A stretch of 43,959 bases of DNA from Ruminococcus sp. (lineage in GTDB: Bacteria > Bacillota > Clostridia > Oscillospirales > Acutalibacteraceae), in the NCBI GenBank assembly GCA_017404665.1, contig JAFRBX010000041.1:1-43959 (forward strand), given 5' to 3'. Made by a program: the position numbers and the translations under genes. Below are positions 24,241 through 31,790 of the stretch, in pieces (the stretch's first letter is position 1; each line of letters opens with the position of its first letter). The notes under the pieces are model-generated. The model was not told where the DNA came from. It searched no databases and saw only the letters and a program-made list of their open reading frames with translations.

Positions 24241-25704
24241 TTACAGCAGTCCTACCTTTTCGTTGAACGCCTCGATATATTCGTCGAGCTGATCCGCCTG
24301 TTGATGCACGGCGTCCCAGGTGTTCTCGGTATCATACCACAGGGCGTTGAGCTCCTCTACCGTTCTGCCCTGCTGTTCGACCCATGTGTAGTACTTCAGG
24401 TTATGCACGCGCTTGCGCTCCTTATAGGTCAGCTCCAGCATATTGTCGTCCTTGAGGTTCAGGATGTGCAGATTATGGTCGAGCTCCGCCTTGTGCATAT
24501 CGTACTCGCCGTACATCTCGCCGAGCTCCTTGATGCGGCTCTGATACATCGCGGCGCTGTCGGTCAGGACGGTGCCGATCACATCGTTCTCGGTAAACTC
24601 GAAGTACTTTGCCATCTTGATACAGCACAGCACGTTCGCGATGCCGCTGATACCTAAGAGGCTGAGCTGCTCCGCGAGCTCTCTTTCCACGCCCGCGGAA
24701 ACCAGATAGTCGATACCCGCGGGGTCGTTGAACAGTCTGAGCAGCCGCTGGCTGTCCTCGTCGTCGATGTCGATGACCATGTCGGTGTTTTTGACGTTGT
24801 GGATCCACGGGATATGCTTGTCGCCGATGCCCTCGATGCGGTGACCGCCGAAGCCGTTATCTAAGATGGTCGGGCACTGCAGGGCTTCGCCGACGGCGAG
24901 CTTCAGGTTCGGATACTGTTCCTTCAGATAATCGCCCGCGCTCATGGTGCCCGCGCTGCCGGAGGTGAAGCATGCCCCCGCAAAGCGGTCGTGCTCGCCC
25001 TTGATGGCTTCAAACGCATCTTTCAGCGCGTGACCTGTTACATTATAATGCCACAGCGGATTGCCCATCTCTTCAAACTGGTTGAAGATCATGACCTCGG
25101 GGCGCTGTTTGAGCTCCCATGTCTTATCGAATATTTCCTTTACATTCGACTCACAGCCGGGGGTCGCGATGACCTCGCCCGCGATCTTTGAGAGCCATTC
25201 AAAGCGCTCGCGGCTCATTTCAGCCGGCAGGATCGCGATGCTGTCGCAGGACAGGAGCTTTGAGTTGAACGCGCCGCCGCGGCAGTAGTTGCCGGTCGAG
25301 GGCCATACCGCCTTGTGACGGGTCGCGTCGAACTGACCGGTGACCAGTCGGGGCGCCAAGCATCCGAAGCTCGCGCCGACCTTGTGACAGCCGGTGGGGA
25401 ACCACTTGCCGACGATCGCGAAGATGCGCGCCTTCACGCCGGTCAGGGCGGAGGGCAGTTCGATGATGTTCGGCACCTCGCGGAACAGACCGCCGCTTTC
25501 CTTGGGCTCGTTCTTCCATGTGATGCGGAACAGGTTGACGGGATCAACATCCCACAGACCCGTTGTCCTGAGCTTATCCTTGATTTGCTCGGGGATCAGC
25601 TCGGGATGCTGCATCTGGCGTATGGTGGGGATGATGATATGGTTCTCCCGCGCCTTTTCGATATTGTGCTGTAATCCTTCTTTGTTAACGGTAAAATCGA
25701 TCAT
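24241..25704 (-). CDS. fold-type II PLP-dependent enzyme of unknown substrate
   Basis: 487 residues; the ATG at 25704 follows AAGGAGGAACCTACC. It belongs to the tryptophan synthase beta/cysteine synthase superfamily. The PLP lysine is probably in PTGCHKVGASFGC. The asparagine loop is WPSTGNYCRGGAFNSKLL, and a glycine/serine phosphate-binding stretch is FTSGSAGTMSAGDYLK. It is much longer than cysteine synthase (about 310) and has a distinctive C-terminal part (YKERKRVHNLKYYTWVEQQGRTVEELNALW). It is not the usual YgeX diaminopropionate ammonia-lyase by length or motifs, but could catalyse a similar elimination. It lies 37 bp after the YheO-like regulator and 91 bp before thrC. Confidence 0.75.
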   Translation of the reverse strand: MIDFTVNKEGLQHNIEKARENHIIIPTIRQMQHPELIPEQIKDKLRTTGLWDVDPVNLFRITWKNEPKESGGLFREVPNIIELPSALTGVKARIFAIVGKWFPTGCHKVGASFGCLAPRLVTGQFDATRHKAVWPSTGNYCRGGAFNSKLLSCDSIAILPAEMSRERFEWLSKIAGEVIATPGCESNVKEIFDKTWELKQRPEVMIFNQFEEMGNPLWHYNVTGHALKDAFEAIKGEHDRFAGACFTSGSAGTMSAGDYLKEQYPNLKLAVGEALQCPTILDNGFGGHRIEGIGDKHIPWIHNVKNTDMVIDIDDEDSQRLLRLFNDPAGIDYLVSAGVERELAEQLSLLGISGIANVLCCIKMAKYFEFTENDVIGTVLTDSAAMYQSRIKELGEMYGEYDMHKAELDHNLHILNLKDDNMLELTYKERKRVHNLKYYTWVEQQGRTVEELNALWYDTENTWDAVHQQADQLDEYIEAFNEKVGLL

Positions 25705-25741
25705 GGTAGGTTCCTCCTTATTGAAAAGTGTTCGGTAACTG

Positions 25742-26395
25742 TTATGTGTTTTCTGTATCTTCCCCCGTATCCGTCAGGTATGAATACAGGGTGAACTTCG
25801 ATATCCCGAAGTAGGTCGCGATCTTGTCGCCCGATTTGGTGATCAGCAGTGCGCCCTTGCTGTTGAGCCATCGGATGGCGCGCTGTTTGTCGTCCTTGTT
25901 CATCAGGGACACGGGCTTGCCGACCAGCTGCGTCGATTGCCACAGCAGCTCGTCGAGCAGCTCGCCGACGTGGGGCGTGATCTTCTGGGGCTCTGAGGCG
26001 GTCGCGGGGGCGGTCAGCTCTGTCAGCGACGCGGCGGCTACGCTCAGCGCGGTGATATCGTGATTGACGGAAAAAATCGCGATCGCCCTGCCGCTTTCAT
26101 CACGGATGTAAACGGTAGTGGACTTGAGCACCTTGCCGTCCGAGGTTTTGGTGAAGTAGCCGATGCGATCCTCGCGGTTTTGCTCCGCCTGACTGAGCTC
26201 CTCGAGCACGACTGCCGAGGCGCCGTCGCCGACCTTGCGACCCGTGACCTCGCCGTTTTCTATGTAGATGATCGAGCTGTCGGCGGCGTTCTCACCCGTC
26301 AGGTCATGCACGGCGACCTCACAGCTTTTTCCGTAGTGCATGGCGATGGCGTGCGCCAGCGAGCAAAGACAGTTTTTCATCTGCGGATCCAGCAT
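25742..26395 (-). CDS. YheO/DauR-like PAS-HTH transcriptional regulator
   Basis: 217 residues; the ATG at 26395 follows AGAGGTGTTCCC. The N-terminal YheO-like PAS domain (about 5-110) has CEVAVHDLTGENAADSSIIYIENGEVTGRKVGD and KSTTVYIRDESGRAIAIFSVNHDIT. A linker rich in Ala/Thr/Pro follows. The C-terminal HTH (about 165-210) has QRAIRWLNSKGALLITKSGDKIATYFGISKFTLYSYL. DauR of Pseudomonas, a relative, represses D-arginine catabolic genes. Here the gene leads the PLP-enzyme-thrC operon and probably senses its amino-acid-like substrate. Confidence 0.88.
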   Translation of the reverse strand: MLDPQMKNCLCSLAHAIAMHYGKSCEVAVHDLTGENAADSSIIYIENGEVTGRKVGDGASAVVLEELSQAEQNREDRIGYFTKTSDGKVLKSTTVYIRDESGRAIAIFSVNHDITALSVAAASLTELTAPATASEPQKITPHVGELLDELLWQSTQLVGKPVSLMNKDDKQRAIRWLNSKGALLITKSGDKIATYFGISKFTLYSYLTDTGEDTENT

Positions 26396-26467
26396 GGGAA
26401 CACCTCTTTTCCTATCATACGACCGTTCGGTTCACAAAAATTTTGAGGTAAACTAACAACTATTTAT

Positions 26468-26496
26468 ATTGTAATACATCACGCGGAGATTATCAA
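26468..26496 (-). promoter_or_regulatory. promoter of the regulator-PLP enzyme-thrC operon
   Basis: TTGATA (26496-26491), 17-bp spacer, TACAAT (26473-26468) on the minus strand. A CCGTTCGG palindrome lies in the leader near 26427. Confidence 0.7.
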
Positions 26497-26560
26497 TGGT
26501 TACCGACAACTTTTTCAATAAATATTTCACATATTTTTTTGGTATGCGGCAAGAAAGAGC

Positions 26561-26589
26561 TTTCAAAAGCTACCGGAAAATGCTATAAT
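26561..26589 (+). promoter_or_regulatory. promoter of the PHP-domain gene
   Basis: TTTCAA, 17 bp, TATAAT (26584-26589). It diverges from the promoter at 26468-26496. Confidence 0.6.
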
Positions 26590-26642
26590 AAAAAACAACA
26601 GATTTTTTGACATCCCCATGATAAGAACGGAGGTTTTGCGTG

Positions 26643-27488
26643 ATGTCCGCATACTGTGATCTGCATACCCATTCCGTCTATTCCGACGGTACCTTGACGC
26701 CCGAAGAGCTGGTGGACGCGGCTGTCGGCGCGGGGCTGTCGGCGCTGGCGCTGACCGACCACAATACCGCAGCGGGGCTGGAGGACTTTGCCCGTGCGGC
26801 ACAGGGGAAGCCTATCGAAGCCGTACCCGGCGTGGAGTTCACCACTGCCGATCACGGGCAGGAGCTGCATATCCTGGGGCTCTTCATCCCGCCCGCGTCT
26901 CATAAGGAGATCAACCAATATATCAACAGGGTCCAGATCCTCAAGGATGAAAGCAACTACAAGCTGGTCAGCCGCCTGCGCGAGCACGGCTATGATATCC
27001 GTTATGTCGATATCATGGAGGCGTCCAAGGGCAATATCAACAGAGCCAACATCGCCGCCGAGCTGCTGAAAAAGGGATATGTCGGCAGCATCGACGAGGC
27101 GTTCAAAACCCTGCTGCATAAGGACTACGGGCTGTACGAACCGCCCGAGCGGCTTTCGGCGATCGAGACGATCTCATTCATCCGATCGGTCGGCGCGGTC
27201 GCGGTATGGGCGCACCCGTATTTTCATGTGACCTTTGATTGGGCGGAGGAGTTCTTGCCCCGCGCCAAAGACGCCGGCTTGCAGGGTATGGAGACCCTGT
27301 ACAGCACCTATGATGAGGAAACGACAGAAAAGGCGCGGGAAGTATGCAGACGCTTCGGCTTATGCGAGAGCGGCGGCAGTGATTTTCACGGGGCGAACAA
27401 GCCGCATATCGCGCTTGGAACGGGCATGGGAAACCTGCGGATCCCGTATGCGTTTTACGAAAAGCTCAGCGCTTTGAAAAATGCCTAA
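26643..27488 (+). CDS. PHP-domain phosphoesterase
   Basis: Metal-dependent phosphatase or nuclease of the PHP family, close in length and motifs to 3',5'-nucleoside bisphosphate phosphatase (YciV/RNase AM type). 281 residues from ATG 26643 (GTG 26640 is an alternative; CGGAGG at 26628-26633 serves either). Metal ligands: DLHTHSVYSDGTLTPEELV, ALTDHNT, PGVEFTT, VWAHPYFH, and GGSDFHGANKP. It stands alone between the PLP operon and ygeY. A nucleotide-recycling role would fit the purine theme, but the substrate is inferred only from family. Confidence 0.88.
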   Translation: MSAYCDLHTHSVYSDGTLTPEELVDAAVGAGLSALALTDHNTAAGLEDFARAAQGKPIEAVPGVEFTTADHGQELHILGLFIPPASHKEINQYINRVQILKDESNYKLVSRLREHGYDIRYVDIMEASKGNINRANIAAELLKKGYVGSIDEAFKTLLHKDYGLYEPPERLSAIETISFIRSVGAVAVWAHPYFHVTFDWAEEFLPRAKDAGLQGMETLYSTYDEETTEKAREVCRRFGLCESGGSDFHGANKPHIALGTGMGNLRIPYAFYEKLSALKNA

Positions 27489-27516
27489 AAATTTATAAGA
27501 AAACCGAAAATTTTAT

Positions 27517-27544
27517 TTGACATCACGTGCGGATATAGTATAAT
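27517..27544 (+). promoter_or_regulatory. promoter of ygeY
   Basis: TTGACA 27517-27522, 16-bp spacer, TATAAT 27539-27544. Confidence 0.78.
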
Positions 27545-27605
27545 TGAATCATAAGGTACAGGCACAACACCGTTTGTTTTTAATGACAGATAAGGAGGAG
27601 TATCA

Positions 27606-28811
27606 ATGGATTTTGACGCGATCAAAAAGGCAGCCGAAGGCTATGAAAAGGACATGACCGCTTTCCTGCGGGAGCTGATCGCTATTCCGAGCGAGTCAGC
27701 CGAGGAGGAGGGCGTCGCCAAGCGCATTCTGCAGGAGATGGAAAAGCTCGGCTTTGACGAATGCTTCATCGACCCGATGGGCAACGTCCACGGCGTGATG
27801 GGCACGGGCGACAAGATCATCGCCTACGACGGACACATCGACACCGTCGGACTCGGCGAGCTTAGTAACTGGAAGTTCGACCCCTACAAGGGCTATGAGA
27901 ATGAGACTGAGATCGGCGGACGCGGCGGCTCCGACCAGACGGGCGGCGTGGTCTCATCCGTATACGGCGCGAAGATCATGAAGGACCTCGGGCTGATCCC
28001 GGAGGGCTATAAGGTGCTGGTTACCGGCACCGTGCAGGAGGAGGACTGCGACGGACTTTGCTGGCAGTACATCCACAACGAAATGAACATCACGCCCGAG
28101 TTCGTCGTCATCACCGAGCCGACCGACAAGGGCATCTACCGCGGTCACCGCGGTCGTATGGAGATCCGCGTGGAGGTCAAGGGCATATCCTGCCACGGCT
28201 CCGCGCCCGAGCGAGGCGACAACGCGATCTATAAGATGGCTGAGATCGTGCTGGACGTCAAGGCGCTCAACGACCGCCTGCATGACGATCCCTTCCTCGG
28301 CAAGGGCACCGTCACCGTGACCCAGCAGTTCTATAACTCCCCCTCCCGCTGCGCGGTTGCGGACTTTGCGGCGATCTCGCTTGACCGTCGCCTGACCGAC
28401 GGCGAGACATGGGAGAGCGCTTTAGAGGAAGTACGGAATCTGCCGTCCGTTAAAAAGTACGGCGCAGAGGTCAGCATGTACAAGTACGAGCGTCCCTCGT
28501 GGACGGGGCTCGTCTATCCGACCGAGTGCTACTTCCCGACATGGGTCATCCCCGAGAGCCATCCCGCCTGCAGGGCGATGGTCGCTTCTCACAAGGGCAT
28601 GTACGGCGAGCCGCGCGTCGACAAGTGGACGTTCTCGACCAACGGCGTTTCGATCATGGGACGCTACGGCATCCCGTGCATCGGCTTCGGCCCCGGCGCC
28701 GAGGCGCAGGCGCACGCGCCCAACGAGATCACGTGGAAAGCCGATCTTGTACGCTGCGCGGCGGTGTATGCGGCAGTGCCGGAGTGCTACGCGGAAGGCT
28801 CCCTTTCCTAA
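27606..28811 (+). CDS. ygeY: YgeY-family M20 metallohydrolase
   Basis: M20/ArgE-like zinc hydrolase of the YgeY family found in selenium-linked purine catabolic clusters. The ATG at 27606 has AAGGAGGAGTATCA ahead; 401 residues. Metal motifs: [19 protein letters not shown], the Glu pair [23 protein letters not shown], and HAPNE near the C-terminus. Gut uric-acid degradation work places ygeX, ygeY, ygeW, ygfK and ssnA in one gene set; YgeY probably cleaves a ureido or amide intermediate. The C-terminus is odd: after YAAVPECY the frame enters a repeat that adds AEGSLS and supplies the TAA. ygeW and carbamate kinase follow. Confidence 0.92.
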   Translation: MDFDAIKKAAEGYEKDMTAFLRELIAIPSESAEEEGVAKRILQEMEKLGFDECFIDPMGNVHGVMGTGDKIIAYDGHIDTVGLGELSNWKFDPYKGYENETEIGGRGGSDQTGGVVSSVYGAKIMKDLGLIPEGYKVLVTGTVQEEDCDGLCWQYIHNEMNITPEFVVITEPTDKGIYRGHRGRMEIRVEVKGISCHGSAPERGDNAIYKMAEIVLDVKALNDRLHDDPFLGKGTVTVTQQFYNSPSRCAVADFAAISLDRRLTDGETWESALEEVRNLPSVKKYGAEVSMYKYERPSWTGLVYPTECYFPTWVIPESHPACRAMVASHKGMYGEPRVDKWTFSTNGVSIMGRYGIPCIGFGPGAEAQAHAPNEITWKADLVRCAAVYAAVPECYAEGSLS

Positions 28812-29257
28812 GGGAGCTGTCAGCGCAGCTGACTGAGGGTTGAAATGAGCAAAGATAAACCTATTCCCAGACAAAAACAATCAAGAAATAATGCACGTAC
28901 ATTACGAAAGAATCCTACAAAGGAAGAAAACCATCTTTGGTATGATTTTTTGAGAAGCTATCCCATACGTTTTCACAGACAGTATGTCATAGAATCATAT
29001 ATCGTTGACTTCTTTTGTCCGAAAGCAAGACTGGTTATTGAACTGGACGGCAACCAGCATTACGAGAAAGATAGTGCTGTATGCTATGATTTCAATCGCA
29101 CAAAAGAGATAGAAAAATACGGCATCATGGTATTGCGCTATACAAACCTTGATATACATAGACGATTTAGGCAGGTTTGTGAAGATATTGATAACCATGT
29201 GCAGGAGAGGATGCAACCCTCCGGCGCTGCGCGCCACCTCCCTTAGGAAAGGGAGGC
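28797..29257 (+). mobile_element. candidate mobile unit: DUF559 gene between inverted repeats
   Basis: Left end 28797-28842 reads GGCTCCCTTTCCTAAGGGAG...GAGGGTTG. Right end 29214-29257 is its imperfect reverse complement, CAACCCTCC...CTCCCTTAGGAAAGGGAGGC. The DUF559 start codon is two bases after the left end, and its last eleven codons lie inside the right end. Both ends are themselves palindromic (CTCCCTTTCCTAAGGGAG). It sits inside the ygeY-ygeW-arcC series, where no nuclease gene is expected. Confidence 0.6.
28845..29246 (+). CDS. DUF559 endonuclease-domain protein (Vsr-like fold)
   Basis: 133 residues; ATG at 28845. Typical DUF559: LRKNPTKEENHLWYDFLRSYPIRFHRQYVI, then the nuclease core YIVDFFCPKARLVIELDGNQHYEK with the D...E.D.N acidic set, and GIMVLRYTNLDIHRR. 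The family resembles the very-short-patch-repair nuclease Vsr and other PD-(D/E)XK enzymes; its biological role is not established. The C-terminal SGAARHLP is translated from the right inverted repeat, which also gives the stop. The higher A+T content than ygeY and ygeW suggests arrival by transfer. Confidence 0.88.
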   Translation: MSKDKPIPRQKQSRNNARTLRKNPTKEENHLWYDFLRSYPIRFHRQYVIESYIVDFFCPKARLVIELDGNQHYEKDSAVCYDFNRTKEIEKYGIMVLRYTNLDIHRRFRQVCEDIDNHVQERMQPSGAARHLP

Positions 29258-29345
29258 AAAACCCTCCGCCCTATCGGGCACCTCCCTTAGGAAAGGGAGG
29301 CAAAACCCTCCGCCCTATCGGGCACCTCCCTTAGGAAAGGGAGGC
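29214..29345. repeat. three tandem ~44-bp palindromic repeats
   Basis: Units at 29214-29257, 29258-29301 and 29302-29345, each AACCCTCC-stem-CACCTCCCTTAGGAAAGGGAGGC. Units 2 and 3 are identical (inner stem CCCTATCGGG); unit 1 has GGCGCTGCGCGCC instead. The ygeW ribosome site starts right after unit 3. Confidence 0.9.
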
Positions 29346-29363
29346 TATGAAAGGATGTACTAT

Positions 29364-30557
29364 ATGACCAAAACAGCAGAACTCGCCGCAAAGCTCCGCG
29401 GCTTGAATATCCAAAATATGTACGAAAACGACTTCTTCCTGACATGGGACAAGACGGACGACGAGATCGCCGCCGTATTTGCGGTAGCCGACGCGCTCCG
29501 CGACCTCAGGGAGAGGAATATCTCCACCAAAATCTTTGACTCAGGGTTAGGGATCAGCAATTTCCGCGACAACTCCACCCGCACCCGCTTCTCCTTTGCC
29601 TCCGCGTGCAACCTGCTCGGCTTAGAGGTACAGGATCTGGACGAGGGCAAGAGCCAGATCGCCCACGGCGAGACCGTGCGCGAGACCGCCAACATGATCT
29701 CGTTCATGGCGGACGTCGTCGGTATCCGCGACGATATGTACATCGGCAAGGGTCACACCTACCAGCAGGATGTCGTTGACGCGCTCAAGGAGGGCTATCA
29801 GGACGGCGTCCTCGAGCAGAAGCCCACGCTCGTCAATCTCCAATGCGACATTGACCACCCGACCCAGACGCTTGCCGATCTCGACCATGTCATTCACTAT
29901 TTCGGCGGAGTCGAGAATCTGAAAGGCAAGAAGGTCGCCATGACGTGGGCGTACTCGCCGAGCTACGGCAAGCCGCTGAGCGTTCCGCAGGGCGTGATCG
30001 GTCTGTTCACCCGCTTCGGCATGGACGTCGTGCTCGCCCATCCCGAGGGTTATGACGTCATGCCCGAGGTCGAGGAGGTCGCCAAAGCGAACGCCGAAAA
30101 GAACGGCGGCAGCTTCCAAAAAACCAACGATATGAAAGAAGCGTTTCAAGACGCCGACATCGTTTATCCCAAGAGCTGGGCGTCCTTTGCCGCGATGGAA
30201 AAACGCACCGAGCTCTACGGCAAGGGCGATTTTGAGGGCATCGACAAGCTCGAAAAGGAGCTCCTCGCCGAGAACGCGACCCATAAGGACTGGGAGTGTA
30301 CCGAAGAGATGATGAAGCTCACCAAGGACGGCAAGGCGCTGTACCTGCACTGCCTGCCCGCCGATATCACCGACGTCTCCTGCAGGGAGGGCGAGGTAGC
30401 GGCTTCCGTATTTGACCGCTATCGCGCGCCGCTGTATAAGCAGGCGTCCTACAAGCCCTATATCATCGCCGCGATGATCTTCCTCGCAAAGGTGAAGGAT
30501 CCCGCGAAGGCGCTGGAGGAATTAGAGGCGGCAGGAAAAGAGCGGAAAGCGTATTAA
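29364..30557 (+). CDS. ygeW: knotted carbamoyltransferase YgeW
   Basis: Member of the aspartate/ornithine carbamoyltransferase superfamily. YgeW is thought to work in the catabolic direction, passing a carbamoyl group to phosphate for carbamate kinase; its natural substrate is not settled. The ATG at 29364 (MTKTAELAAKLRG) is 8 nt after GAAAGGA; an ATG at 29355 is also in frame but its site would overlap. About 397 residues, the YgeW length, longer than ornithine carbamoyltransferase. The carbamoyl-phosphate loop is NSTRTRFSFASA; HPTQTLADL and LYLHCLPADITDVSC follow. Neighbours ygeY and carbamate kinase confirm the call. Confidence 0.94.
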   Translation: MTKTAELAAKLRGLNIQNMYENDFFLTWDKTDDEIAAVFAVADALRDLRERNISTKIFDSGLGISNFRDNSTRTRFSFASACNLLGLEVQDLDEGKSQIAHGETVRETANMISFMADVVGIRDDMYIGKGHTYQQDVVDALKEGYQDGVLEQKPTLVNLQCDIDHPTQTLADLDHVIHYFGGVENLKGKKVAMTWAYSPSYGKPLSVPQGVIGLFTRFGMDVVLAHPEGYDVMPEVEEVAKANAEKNGGSFQKTNDMKEAFQDADIVYPKSWASFAAMEKRTELYGKGDFEGIDKLEKELLAENATHKDWECTEEMMKLTKDGKALYLHCLPADITDVSCREGEVAASVFDRYRAPLYKQASYKPYIIAAMIFLAKVKDPAKALEELEAAGKERKAY

Positions 30558-30560
30558 AAT

Positions 30561-30686
30561 AGAGAACAGATAAAAGATAACAGATAACAGTTGAGGGAAA
30601 CGCTTCGCGTTTTGAATTCTAATATAATATGACCGAGCAAAGCGAGAAACCGCAACTGTTATCTATTCTCTGTTCTCTGTTATCTA
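30561..30686. repeat. palindromic element with heptad-repeat arms, copy 1
   Basis: Arms AGAGAACAGATAAAAGATAA...CAGTTG and CAACTG...TTATCTATTCTCTGTTCTCT are built from GATAACA-type heptads. The core carries GGGAAACGCTTCGCGTTTTG and CGAGCAAAGCGAG. Same architecture at 34753-34896 and 42591-42718. Confidence 0.8.
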
Positions 30687-30717
30687 TGGAGCTGTGTTTC
30701 ATACAGGGAATACCATT

Positions 30718-31653
30718 ATGAAAAAGATCGTCGTTGCTCTCGGCGGGAACGCCCTGGGCAAAAATCTGAATGAACAATTGAACGCGGTGAAATTCACCGC
30801 GAAGGCGATCGCCGACCTGATCGAGGACGGCAGCGAGGTCGTCATCACCCACGGCAACGGGCCGCAGGTGGGGCGCATCGACTCCGCGATGGCGGCGCTT
30901 TGCCGCGAGGACAGCTCTGTGGAGCGCACGCCGCTGTCGATGTGCGTCGCCATGAGTCAGGCGTACATCGGCTACGATATCCAGAACGCCCTGCGCGAGG
31001 AGCTGCTCTCCCGCGGGATCAAAAAGCCCGTCGCGACCATCGTCACGCAGGTGCTGGTGGACGGAAACGATCCGGCGCTGAGCAACCCCGAAAAGCCCAT
31101 CGGCAAGTTCATGACCGCCGAAGAAGCGCAGAAAGAGCATGAAAAGCTCGGCTTTACCATGCGCGAGGACGCAGGACGCGGCTGGCGCAGGGTGGTGCCC
31201 TCTCCCGAGCCGAAGCGCATCGTCGAGCTGGACGCGATCCGCGCGTCTGTCGATGACGGCAGCGTCGTGATTTGCTGCGGAGGCGGCGGGATCCCCGTCA
31301 AAAAAGTCGGTCACTTCCTCAAGGGCGTCGGCGCGGTGATCGACAAGGATAACGTGTCCGCTCTGCTCGCCGATCACCTCAACGCCGATATCCTCCTGAT
31401 CCTGACAGCGATCGAAAAGGTCAAGATCCGCTTCGGCAAGCCCGATGAGCTCAGCCTTGACAGCATGAGTTTGGAGGATGTACGCCGCTATATCGCCGAC
31501 GGCGAATTTGCCGCGGGCAGCATGCTCCCGAAGGTGGAGGCAGCCGCGCGCTTTGTCAAGGGCGGCGCGGGCAGGAGAGCGATCATCGCCGCCCTGCATC
31601 AGGCTGGCGACGCGATCAAGGGTAAGGCGGGAACGGTCATTTTTAGTGAATAG
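30718..31653 (+). CDS. arcC: carbamate kinase
   Basis: Converts carbamoyl phosphate plus ADP to ATP, carbon dioxide and ammonia, the energy-yielding end of the YgeW route. The ATG at 30718 (MKKIVVALGGNALG) has CAGGGAA ahead; 311 residues, normal. Motifs: VALGGNALGKN, ITHGNGPQVGRIDSAM, CCGGGGIPV, LADHLNADILLILT, and GSMLPKVEAAARFV. With ygeW it forms a carbamoyl-X to ATP module, as in E. coli yqeA beside ygeW. A palindromic repeat lies between the two genes, so mRNA processing there is possible. Confidence 0.96.
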   Translation: MKKIVVALGGNALGKNLNEQLNAVKFTAKAIADLIEDGSEVVITHGNGPQVGRIDSAMAALCREDSSVERTPLSMCVAMSQAYIGYDIQNALREELLSRGIKKPVATIVTQVLVDGNDPALSNPEKPIGKFMTAEEAQKEHEKLGFTMREDAGRGWRRVVPSPEPKRIVELDAIRASVDDGSVVICCGGGGIPVKKVGHFLKGVGAVIDKDNVSALLADHLNADILLILTAIEKVKIRFGKPDELSLDSMSLEDVRRYIADGEFAAGSMLPKVEAAARFVKGGAGRRAIIAALHQAGDAIKGKAGTVIFSE

Positions 31654-31790
31654 CGGTTAGTGATTAGTGGTTAGTTTAATAAAAATATACGCTCATGGTT
31701 TTTTGAACACCATGAGCGTTTGCTTTATTTATCGGGTGCGGGCAGGACACATGTGTCCGCCCGCCTGATCAACTAATCACTAGCCACTAA
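31654..31790. repeat. palindromic element with heptad-repeat arms, copy 2, including a terminator
   Basis: Arms GGTTAGTGATTAGTGGTTAG and CTAATCACTAGCCACTAATC flank ACGCTCATGGT-N9-ACCATGAGCGT. The right arm gives guaD its last codons and its TAG. Confidence 0.78.
31689..31719. terminator. bidirectional terminator between arcC and guaD
   Basis: ACGCTCATGGT / ACCATGAGCGT, 11-bp perfect stem, with TTGCTTTATTT on the plus side and A-rich sequence (TATTTTTATT on the minus strand) on the other. The genes converge here. Confidence 0.8.

Noticed and set aside
29214-29345. CRISPR-like palindromic repeats
   Set aside because: Three head-to-tail copies without spacers; each is a terminal repeat of the DUF559 unit.
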